Positions 1-6,070 of a stretch of DNA of 6,070 nt are shown piece after piece. Origin of the DNA: Spirochaetes bacterium ADurb.Bin110 (GTDB lineage: Bacteria; Spirochaetota; Spirochaetia; Treponematales; Rectinemataceae); assembly GCA_002070755.1 (NCBI GenBank), contig MWDY01000126.1, positions 1 to 6,070 of the forward strand. Reading direction: 5' to 3'. The translations under genes were made by a program, and so were the position numbers. Within the stretch, counting starts at the first letter, position 1, and every line of letters begins with the position of its first letter. A model generated the notes under the pieces. That model made no database searches, was not told the DNA's origin, and was given only the letters and a program-made list of their open reading frames with translations.

Positions 1-1
1 G

Positions 2-784
2 GTGAAAGGCGCGGCTATCGCCACTATGATATCGAATTGCGCGGCTGTTTGCTATTTCCTCGTGTATCTTGCCCATAAGAAAGGCAAAACCATCATCTCC
101 TTTGTTCCACATAAGCTAGACCATGAATTCAGTATTGCAGCAAAAGTGGTATCTGTCGGATTGCCGGCATCTCTACAGAATATTCTATCCCTTACCTCCA
201 ACACGGTTCTCAACAACCTTACTGCAAAGTATGGTTCCGCCGCCCTTGCCGCAATCGGAATTGCAAAAAAAATCGATATGTTACCTATGAATGTGACGAT
301 GGGAATCTCTCAAGGTGTACTTCCTTTTATAGGATATAATTATGGCGCAAAGAGATACAATAGAGTACACGAAGCTAATAAGTTTGCACGAATTGTCGCA
401 GTTTGTTTTTCTCTATTCTGTATACTTATTTTTGAACTTTTTGCAGAACCTATTGTAGGGCTCTTCATCAATGATCCGGAGACCATAAGGCTGGGCGCAA
501 GTTTTCTACGAATTCTCTGCCTTATGACACCCATGATGGCGATAAGCTACCTAATCACGACTATGTTTCAGGCGACAGGTCAAGGCAAACGAGCACTCAC
601 AATATCGGTATTCCGCAAAACGACTATAGATGTGCCGCTCATGTTTCTTATGGATCGGCTCATCCCTCTATATGGCCTTATGACAGTACAACCGATTGTC
701 GACACACTGTCGGTTGGCCTTGCCTTTGCGCTTTATCGGGATTTTTCAAAAAAGCTGGACGCCCAGACCGATCAAGAGAAATAG
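2..784 (+). CDS. MATE-family multidrug/cation efflux transporter, C-terminal part (5' truncated)
   Basis: Inner-membrane antiporter of the MATE superfamily, which exports drugs or metabolites using a Na+ or H+ gradient. The frame is already open at the left edge. The first codon here, GTG, is almost certainly an internal Val, since GVKGAAIAT is a usual mid-protein MATE motif. About 260 of roughly 450 residues remain, so the N-terminal bundle is missing. The visible part starts in the mid-protein helix, crosses a basic cytoplasmic loop (HKKGK) and continues into the second six-helix bundle. Family marks are GLPASLQN near residue 54, AALAAIGIAKKID near 80-92, and GISQGVLPFIGYNYGAKRYNRV near 101-122, which resembles MepA/DinF-type exporters. 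FQATGQGKRAL near 189 is also typical. The protein ends in a short charged tail (DAQTDQEK) and a TAG stop. The AEC transporter follows after 65 bases. The substrate cannot be inferred. The family call is firm; the subfamily is a guess. Confidence 0.94.
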   Translation: MKGAAIATMISNCAAVCYFLVYLAHKKGKTIISFVPHKLDHEFSIAAKVVSVGLPASLQNILSLTSNTVLNNLTAKYGSAALAAIGIAKKIDMLPMNVTMGISQGVLPFIGYNYGAKRYNRVHEANKFARIVAVCFSLFCILIFELFAEPIVGLFINDPETIRLGASFLRILCLMTPMMAISYLITTMFQATGQGKRALTISVFRKTTIDVPLMFLMDRLIPLYGLMTVQPIVDTLSVGLAFALYRDFSKKLDAQTDQEK

Positions 785-849
785 TATGGATTATGATACG
801 ATGGTCTTAAAAATAGAAAGCAGATAGCGTAAAGAGACGGACAACAACC

Positions 850-1806
850 ATGTTAAATGCTCTCCAAAGCGTATTCTCCATAATCATAATGATTGCAATT
901 GGATTTGGACTTTCAAAGGCACGATGGTTCGAAGGCGGTGGAAACTCTCTCATTTCTCGCCTTGTAGTCAACGTGGCGCTACCGGCCTATATGATATCGA
1001 ATCTCATGGGAGGATATGACAAACCGACACTACTCTCGATGCTACCTGGCCTAGTTATACCTTTTGGCGTTATGATCGCAAGCTACCTCATCGCCATAAT
1101 GGTGGACAAAATCCTCAAGGTAAAAGAGGATAGAAAAGGCACATTTCGCTCGATGTTTGCGCTGTCGAATTCGATATTCATAGGGCTGCCGGTAAATCTT
1201 TTGCTCTTTGGGGATAAGAGCCTTCCCTATGCACTCCTCTACTATATAGCTAACACAACGCTGTTTTGGACCATAGGCGTATATGGCATTTCAATGGATG
1301 GCGCGGTGCGCAATAAGAGCCCAATGCCCTCGCTTGTATCGCTATCGGGGCTAAAACGCATACTATCGCCTCCTCTCATCGGCTTCTTGATTGCGGTATT
1401 CTTTATCTTGGCGGGAATAACGCTTCCGAAGTCCATTATGGATACCTGCAAATACCTGGGCAATATGACTACGCCTCTTTCCATGCTGTTCATTGGTATT
1501 GTGATCGCGCGAGTAGACTGGAAAAAGCTGAAGTTCGAAAAAGATTTTATAGCGGTGCTTGCTGGGCGATTTTTGATAACGCCCGCATTAATGTTTATGG
1601 TTGTCAGGAGCCTCGATATGCCGCTTCTCATGAAGGAAGTATTTGTGATGCAGGCCTCGATGCCAGCCATGACCCAGACACCTATCCTTGCAGAAACTTA
1701 TAAATCCGATTCCGAGTATGCAGCCATCGGAACATCGCTGACTACTGTCGCATCGATGATCACGATTCCCCTCTATATGAGCCTGATGGCTGTCCTTTTC
1801 GAATGA
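850..1806 (+). CDS. AEC-family (auxin efflux carrier-like) permease
   Basis: Complete 318-residue inner-membrane transporter of the AEC family (Mem_trans). Bacterial members are thought to move small organic anions such as malate or malonate, but most have no proven substrate. The length and layout are typical: about ten hydrophobic segments in two halves of five, split by a polar stretch near residues 150-172. Family marks are NVALPAYMISNL (about 41-52), a helix-breaking Pro motif. SNSIFIGLPVNLLLFGD (about 106-122) matches the usual SN-FIGLP-FG block. In the second half, TTPLSMLFIGIVIAR (about 207-221) and QASMPAMTQTPILAETY (about 270-286) are conserved, followed by the terminal helix. The ATG was chosen because the protein begins directly with the first helix (MLNALQSVFSIIIMI). 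Only a weak GAGACGG lies about nine bases upstream. No obvious promoter is visible in the 65 bases after the MATE gene, so the two may share a transcript. The stop at 1804-1806 is TGA. Confidence 0.94.
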   Translation: MLNALQSVFSIIIMIAIGFGLSKARWFEGGGNSLISRLVVNVALPAYMISNLMGGYDKPTLLSMLPGLVIPFGVMIASYLIAIMVDKILKVKEDRKGTFRSMFALSNSIFIGLPVNLLLFGDKSLPYALLYYIANTTLFWTIGVYGISMDGAVRNKSPMPSLVSLSGLKRILSPPLIGFLIAVFFILAGITLPKSIMDTCKYLGNMTTPLSMLFIGIVIARVDWKKLKFEKDFIAVLAGRFLITPALMFMVVRSLDMPLLMKEVFVMQASMPAMTQTPILAETYKSDSEYAAIGTSLTTVASMITIPLYMSLMAVLFE

Positions 1807-1907
1807 CTTTTGCGATGGATCCATTATTCTACATTATTTTTGTATATTTATCCTATTTTTATGCATATAGCCCTTGAAATATTCATAATTTTTGGATAAA
1901 GTCGCAA

Positions 1908-1935
1908 AAAGCTTACAGAAAGCTTGCAAGAAAGC
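1908..1935 (+). repeat. Short phased direct repeat AAAGCTT / AAAGCTT / AAAGC upstream of carA
   Basis: AAAGCTT occurs at 1908-1914 and 1919-1925, and AAAGC recurs at 1931-1935. The spacing is 11 and 12 bases, about one DNA helical turn each. The array ends just before the carA ribosome binding site. Such phasing could allow side-by-side protein binding or reflect chance in A-rich DNA. No known regulator motif is recognised. Confidence 0.4.
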
Positions 1936-1942
1936 AAGGAAG
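1936..1942 (+). promoter_or_regulatory. Ribosome binding site of carA
   Basis: AAGGAAG sits four bases before the ATG at 1947 and fixes that start. A small stem, CTTGC (1923-1927) with GCAAG (1934-1938) and a six-base loop, could partly cover its 5' end. It is a clear Shine-Dalgarno sequence, which is less usual in Bacteroidota. Confidence 0.7.
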
Positions 1943-1946
1943 TTCT

Positions 1947-3137
1947 ATGCCCGTTCATTTCAAATCGGCATGCCTTGTGCTCGAAGATGGTTCGATATTC
2001 GAGGGATATTCGATCGGAGCTGATGCCTCCACAGAAGGCGAGGTTGTATTTACGACGGGAATGGTCGGTTACAATCAGTCTTTGACAGACCCTTCGTATT
2101 GCGGACAGATTCTTGTGTTCGCCTATCCGCTTATAGGAAACCACGGGGTGCCTCGCCTACGCACCAATGCCCTTGGCATTCCTATCGATTTCGAGTCCAA
2201 TAAAATTCAAGTCGGTGCCGTTGTGGTCGCAGAGGCTTCTTCCGAAACAAGCCATTACAGCGCCGAACGGTCTTTCTCTAGATGGCTCAAAGAGGAGAAT
2301 ATTCCTGGAATTGCAGGAATAGACACAAGAAGGCTGATTCGCGTTTTGCGCGAAGAAGGAACTATGTACGGCAAGGTGCTAGTCGAAGGAACTCCTCAGC
2401 CTATTAGAGACGAAATCAAGATCAACAATCCAGTCAAACTCGTCTCTCCATCGAGTCTAAAAAGATATAGACGAGAAGACGATCAGTCCAAGGACAACTC
2501 ACCCAAAAATGAGTCGAAAAAACAAGACTCAGTTGTAAATAGCTTAGAGATAAGCGAAAGACCCACCATTGCGCTTATAGATTGCGGCGCAAAGGCAAGC
2601 ATTCTGCGTATTCTTCTCGACGCTGGCGCGGAAGTGGTCAGTCTGCCTTGGGACTACCCTCTAGACCTGATTGAATACGACGGCCTTTTTATCTCGAACG
2701 GCCCAGGGGACCCAAAGGCATGCACAAGGACAGTCGCCCATATTAGACATGCCCTTATCGAATCCAAACCGATTTTCGGAATATGCATGGGAACGCAGCT
2801 CCTTGCCCTTGCCGCAGGCGCCGATACCTATAAGCTAAAATATGGCCACCGCGGCCAGAATCAGCCTGCCATCGATACGAGAAGCGGGCGCTGCTATATA
2901 ACGAGCCAGAACCATGGCTACGCCATCTACGAAGATTCTCTGCCACCAGACTGGGAGCCATGGTTCGTAAATGGCAACGATGGAACAATCGAAGGCATTA
3001 GAGCCCTAAAAGCGCCTTTTCGCGCCGTGCAGTTTCACCCCGAAGGCTGCCCAGGCCCGCACGATACTCAATTCCTTATCGAAGAATTCTTGGAGGAAGT
3101 AGATATCACAAGCCACAAAAAGAGGCAGAGATCATGA
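1947..3137 (+). CDS. carA: Carbamoyl-phosphate synthase small subunit (glutamine amidotransferase)
   Basis: Cytoplasmic glutaminase subunit of carbamoyl-phosphate synthetase. It hydrolyses glutamine and passes ammonia through a tunnel to CarB, for pyrimidine and arginine synthesis. It has 396 residues, slightly longer than usual. The N-terminal CPSase small-chain domain (about 1-165) shows LVLEDGSIFEGYSIG, TGMVGYNQSLTDPSYCGQI, GIAGIDTRRLIRVLREEGTM. The class I amidotransferase domain (about 207-390) has SNGPGDP, the nucleophile Cys280 in GICMGTQ, KYGHRGQNQP, TSQNHGYA, and the His364/Glu366 pair in QFHPEG, so the catalytic triad is intact. GICMGTQ has Thr283 where many relatives have His (GICLGHQ). 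Residues about 171-206 form an unusually long charged linker (RREDDQSKDNSPKNESKKQD) between the domains. The wording of the conserved blocks (NHGYA, DWEPWFVNGNDG) is closest to Bacteroidota CarA as I remember it. AAGGAAG supports the start. The TGA overlaps the carB ATG. Confidence 0.97.
   Translation: MPVHFKSACLVLEDGSIFEGYSIGADASTEGEVVFTTGMVGYNQSLTDPSYCGQILVFAYPLIGNHGVPRLRTNALGIPIDFESNKIQVGAVVVAEASSETSHYSAERSFSRWLKEENIPGIAGIDTRRLIRVLREEGTMYGKVLVEGTPQPIRDEIKINNPVKLVSPSSLKRYRREDDQSKDNSPKNESKKQDSVVNSLEISERPTIALIDCGAKASILRILLDAGAEVVSLPWDYPLDLIEYDGLFISNGPGDPKACTRTVAHIRHALIESKPIFGICMGTQLLALAAGADTYKLKYGHRGQNQPAIDTRSGRCYITSQNHGYAIYEDSLPPDWEPWFVNGNDGTIEGIRALKAPFRAVQFHPEGCPGPHDTQFLIEEFLEEVDITSHKKRQRS
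3122..3125 (+). promoter_or_regulatory. Ribosome binding site of carB inside the end of carA
   Basis: GAGG within AAAAAGAGG, eight bases before the carB ATG at 3134. It lies within the last carA codons, which fits translational coupling through the ATGA overlap at 3134-3137. Confidence 0.6.
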
Positions 3138-6070
3138 AAAAAGTGCTGGTGCTCGGCTCTGGAGGCCTCAAGATCGGGCAAGCGGGCGAGTTCGATTATT
3201 CGGGATCGCAGGCGCTCAAGGCTCTCCGAGAAGAAAACATCTTTACAATCCTTATCAATCCCAACATCGCCACCAACCAGACCAGCGAAGGCATGGCAGA
3301 TGAAACCTATTTCTTACCCTTGACTCCCGAATTCGTCGCGCAGGTCATCGAAAAAGAACGACCCGATGGGATACTTCTATCTTTTGGTGGCCAGACGGCC
3401 CTCAACTGCGGACTAGCGCTGCACAAAGCCGGCATTCTCTATAAATACGCTGTAGAACTACTTGGTACACCGATTAAAGCAATCGAGCTAACCGAAGATC
3501 GCGAGCTATTCGCTAATCATCTGCGGCGACTAGGGCTCAAGACGCCGGAGAGCAAAGCAGCTACGAATATCGAAGAAGCACTCGTATGTGGCGACGCCAT
3601 AGGATACCCCGTAATGCTCAGGGCCGGTTTTGCGCTTGGCGGCGCTGGCTCCGGACTATGCAAGAACGAAAAAGAGCTTCGAGCACGAGCAGAAGAAGCC
3701 CTTGCCCTTTCTCCGCAGGTGCTGATCGAAGAATGGCTCGGCGGGTGGAAGGAAATCGAATACGAGATTGTGCGAGACAAGGCGGACAACTGTATTGCGA
3801 TTTGTAACATGGAAAACATCGATCCACTGGGCATTCACACCGGCGAAAGCATTGTCGTGGCTCCCTCGCAGACCTTGACCGACGGGGAATACCACGACCT
3901 CAGAAGCATCGCTCTCAAGCTTGTGAGGAGCTTGGGGATTGTAGGCGAATGCAATATCCAATTCGCCTTGGATCCGCATTCTGGCGACTATCGCATAATA
4001 GAGGTCAATGCTCGACTTTCGCGTAGCTCGGCTCTAGCCTCCAAAGCGACAGGTTACCCCTTGGCCTACGTAGCCGCAAAACTCGCGCTCGGCTTTTGCC
4101 TAACAGATCTGCGCAATAGAATAACGGGGGTCACAACTGCTTGCTTCGAGCCTGCCCTGGATTACTGTGTCATAAAAATGCCGCGCTGGGATCTCGCAAA
4201 ATTCAAGGAAGTGGACAAACACATCGGAAGCGAGATGAAGTCCGTAGGGGAAGTGATGGCCATTGGCCGCAGCTTCGAGGAGGCGCTCCAGAAGGCTATT
4301 CGCATGACAGGCGCAAGCCAGTTCGGTCTACAGAGCGATGGAGGCCGAACAAATATAGCATCAAGCAGGCTTCGCGCTTCGCTCTCCAATCCTACAGACA
4401 GACGGCTTTTTGCAGTGTATCAAGCTCTTTCGGAAGGCTGGAGCGTTCAAAAAATCAATAGACTCACAGGTATCGATCCCTGGTTTATTGGTAAAATCGA
4501 TTCTATCAGACAATGCGAATTCGAAATGCAAAAGGCTGCCCAAATGGCAGGACAAGCTCGGGTTGCATCGTCCGAGATAACACTCGACGACAAGATTGCC
4601 ACAATGCTTGTGCGCGCAAAGCGCCTTGGCTTTTCGGATGCAGGAATTGCTCACATCTTTGGCATTCACGAACTAGAAGTGCGGCATTGGCGTCAGATTC
4701 TTGGACTGCGGCCTTCGGTGCGTCAAATCGATACCCTGGCCGCAGAATACCCCGCCCAAACGAATTATCTCTATGTTACCTACGCTCATTCATTTGCATC
4801 AAAATCCTTATCGCGCGATTCGATTATCGCTCCATCCGACGATGTAAAACCATCGCATGGCAGCATCCTTGTTATAGGAAGCGGGCCTTACCACATAGGC
4901 TCCAGCGTCGAATTCGACTGGTGTGCGGTCAGCGCCGTAGAAACATGCCGTGCCCTTGGCCAGTCTACAATTATGGTCAACTGCAACCCCGAAACAGTGA
5001 GCACGGACTACGATATCTGCGATAGGCTATATTTCGAGGAGCTGAACTTCGAGCGCATCATGGATATCTACGAATTGGAAGAGCCATCTGGAATACTGCT
5101 CTCCATGGGTGGGCAGATCGCCAATAATCTGGCCCTGCCTCTATTCGATGCAGGTGCGCTAATTCTCGGCACATCCCCACAGAACATCGACAAAGCAGAA
5201 GATAGACACAAGTTCTCTTCGCTCCTAGACGAGCTTGGAATCGAACAGCCGGCTTGGAGCGAGCTGACCACCGACGAGGAGGCAATTGCCTTTGCACGAT
5301 CTGTTGGCTACCCCGTCTTAGTGAGGCCGAGCTATGTGCTCTCCGGCGCTGCCATGAATGTAGCTTGGGACGATAAGAGCCTCGCGACCTTCCTAGAACT
5401 CGCTGTAGACATCTCCCAGGAGCATCCGGTCGTCATCTCCAAATTCATAGAGCACGCTAAAGAAATTGAAATCGATGCGGTTGCAAAGCACGGTAAGCTC
5501 TTATACCATGCCATAACCGAACATCTCGAAAATGCCGGCGTGCATTCGGGCGATGCTACCGTCGTATTTCCAGCACAGCGACTCTATGTCGAAACAGTTC
5601 GAAAAATCATCCGAATAACCGAAAAAATCGCAAACGCCCTCAATATCACCGGTCCTTTCAACATCCAATTCGTCGCAAAGCAGAACCGCGTAATGGTCAT
5701 CGAATGTAACCTAAGAGCGAGCAGATCCTTCCCCTTCTGTTCTAAAGTCTCACGCATAAACATGATAGACCTGGCGACGCGGGCTATGTTAGGTCAAGCA
5801 GTACAGGCGGCACCGAACGCGCTATACGACCAGCCTTGGGTCGGAGTCAAGGCAGCACAGTTCAGCTTTGCTCGCCTCCATGGTGCGGACCCCGTGCTCG
5901 GCGTGGAGATGGCTTCGACCGGAGAAGTGGGCTGTATCGGCAGCGAACTAGATGATGCTTTTATGAAGGCGATGGTCTCGGTTGGCTATTCACCAAAAGT
6001 CAAGAAGCTGCTTTTGTCGACAGGCCCGCTCGAAGACAAACTCGATTTCCTCGAGAGCGCACAGAAACTA
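3134..6070 (+). CDS. carB: Carbamoyl-phosphate synthase large subunit, CAD/Bacteroidota-type (3' truncated)
   Basis: Cytoplasmic synthetase subunit. It phosphorylates bicarbonate, adds ammonia from CarA, and phosphorylates carbamate to give carbamoyl phosphate. The frame is open for 979 codons without a stop and leaves the window; about 90-130 residues are missing. The first synthetase half (about 1-393) shows GSGGLKIGQAGEFDYSG (8-24), Arg163, Glu207, and Glu290/Asn292/Arg294 in IEVNARLSRSSALASKATG. A helical middle follows (about 394-575). The second half begins at about 577 with VIGSGPYHIGSSVEFDWCAVS. It has VRPSYVLSGAAMNV (Arg731), Glu777 in KEIEIDAV, and Glu857/Asn859/Arg861 in IECNLRASRSFPF, so both ATP-grasp sites look intact. 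SSVEFDWC, VLSGAAMN, ECNLRASRSFPF and QIDTLAAEYPAQTNYLY mark the class shared with Bacteroidota CarB and eukaryotic CAD. FSFARLHGADPVLGVEMASTGEVG leads into the regulatory MGS-like domain from about 956 (KKLLLSTG), where the window ends. The ATG overlaps the carA stop by four bases. Confidence 0.97.
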   Translation, partial: MKKVLVLGSGGLKIGQAGEFDYSGSQALKALREENIFTILINPNIATNQTSEGMADETYFLPLTPEFVAQVIEKERPDGILLSFGGQTALNCGLALHKAGILYKYAVELLGTPIKAIELTEDRELFANHLRRLGLKTPESKAATNIEEALVCGDAIGYPVMLRAGFALGGAGSGLCKNEKELRARAEEALALSPQVLIEEWLGGWKEIEYEIVRDKADNCIAICNMENIDPLGIHTGESIVVAPSQTLTDGEYHDLRSIALKLVRSLGIVGECNIQFALDPHSGDYRIIEVNARLSRSSALASKATGYPLAYVAAKLALGFCLTDLRNRITGVTTACFEPALDYCVIKMPRWDLAKFKEVDKHIGSEMKSVGEVMAIGRSFEEALQKAIRMTGASQFGLQSDGGRTNIASSRLRASLSNPTDRRLFAVYQALSEGWSVQKINRLTGIDPWFIGKIDSIRQCEFEMQKAAQMAGQARVASSEITLDDKIATMLVRAKRLGFSDAGIAHIFGIHELEVRHWRQILGLRPSVRQIDTLAAEYPAQTNYLYVTYAHSFASKSLSRDSIIAPSDDVKPSHGSILVIGSGPYHIGSSVEFDWCAVSAVETCRALGQSTIMVNCNPETVSTDYDICDRLYFEELNFERIMDIYELEEPSGILLSMGGQIANNLALPLFDAGALILGTSPQNIDKAEDRHKFSSLLDELGIEQPAWSELTTDEEAIAFARSVGYPVLVRPSYVLSGAAMNVAWDDKSLATFLELAVDISQEHPVVISKFIEHAKEIEIDAVAKHGKLLYHAITEHLENAGVHSGDATVVFPAQRLYVETVRKIIRITEKIANALNITGPFNIQFVAKQNRVMVIECNLRASRSFPFCSKVSRINMIDLATRAMLGQAVQAAPNALYDQPWVGVKAAQFSFARLHGADPVLGVEMASTGEVGCIGSELDDAFMKAMVSVGYSPKVKKLLLSTGPLEDKLDFLESAQKL

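Larger units (their letters stand above)
1810..1946 (+). promoter_or_regulatory. AT-rich leader/promoter region of carAB
   Basis: This gap between the AEC gene and carA is much more AT-rich than the flanking genes, especially 1822-1900. It is the only plausible site for the carAB promoter and its control. A possible sigma-70-type promoter is TTGAAA (1874-1879) with GATAAA (1895-1900, 15-base spacer) or TAAAGT (1897-1902, 17-base spacer). Neither -10 is close to consensus. TGAAATATTCA (1875-1885), with TGAA/TTCA arms, overlaps the -35 and could be an operator half. It is too short to call an ARG box. I see no PyrR-type attenuator, terminator/antiterminator pair or recognised riboswitch here. 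Confidence 0.45.

Noticed and set aside
790..849. TATGAT (792-797) as a -10 element for a separate AEC promoter
   Set aside because: No acceptable -35 element lies 16-18 bases upstream, and the short gap fits read-through from the MATE gene.
1242..1670. A 142-codon minus-strand open frame opposite the AEC gene
   Set aside because: It is antisense to a well-supported membrane protein gene and shows no recognisable motif; it is a shadow of that gene's codon use.
1815..1824. Perfect ten-base palindrome ATGGATCCAT just after the AEC stop, followed by T-rich DNA, as a possible terminator
   Set aside because: The palindrome has no loop, so at most three base pairs could form in RNA, and there is no uninterrupted U tract right after it.
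3517..3979. Several overlapping minus-strand open frames opposite carB
   Set aside because: They overlap each other and intact carB coding sequence, with low-complexity Ser/Arg-rich products; no independent support.
4513..5025. A 170-codon open frame on the plus strand in a different frame inside carB
   Set aside because: It lies wholly within the continuous carB frame, whose translation matches the family throughout. The shadow protein is rich in Arg and Cys and shows no family motif.
5753..5755. Arg874 in CarB (SKVSRINM) where E. coli-type enzymes have Gly (SKATGVPL), as a possible defect
   Set aside because: Bacteroidota-type CarB, as I recall it, has a Lys here (SKVLKINF), so a basic residue is normal for this class.
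1947..6070. Frequent TCGA, ATCGA and GAATTC words, as a possible restriction or uptake-signal pattern
   Set aside because: Most fall on codon pairs such as ATC-GAA, TTC-GAG and CTC-GAA, so codon preference explains them.

Overview
The window holds four genes, all on the plus strand and tightly spaced: the C-terminal part of a MATE-family efflux transporter (cut by the left edge), an AEC-family permease, and carA and carB, the two subunits of glutamine-dependent carbamoyl-phosphate synthetase. carB is cut by the right edge just inside its C-terminal regulatory domain. No stretch over 300 bases lacks a gene. I found no rRNA, tRNA, insertion sequence, CRISPR array or phage gene.

Left part (1-1809): two multi-spanning inner-membrane transporters, 65 bases apart and possibly co-transcribed. 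The MATE protein is the second half of a MepA/DinF-like exporter. The AEC protein is complete. Neither substrate can be read from sequence.

Middle (1810-1946): an AT-rich 137-base gap, the only substantial intergenic region. It holds a possible promoter, a small TGAA/TTCA palindrome, an 11-12-base-spaced AAAGC(TT) repeat and the ribosome binding site of carA. This is where control of carAB would be expected.

Right part (1947-6070): carA and carB overlap by four bases (ATGA), so they are surely co-transcribed and probably translationally coupled. CarA releases ammonia from glutamine. CarB uses it with bicarbonate and two ATP to make carbamoyl phosphate for pyrimidines and arginine. Both subunits belong to the class shared by Bacteroidota and eukaryotic CAD/CPS proteins, not the Escherichia coli/Bacillus class; the marker motifs are given in the entries.

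Organism: a bacterium of moderate G+C with Shine-Dalgarno sequences before carA and carB. The transporters look like those of Firmicutes or other anaerobic gut/oral bacteria, and the strong Shine-Dalgarno sites argue mildly against Bacteroidota, so the CAD/Bacteroidota-type carAB may have been acquired. I cannot name a genus. I see no clearly new biological system. The points most worth a second look are the class of carAB, a charged linker insertion in CarA, and the carA leader.
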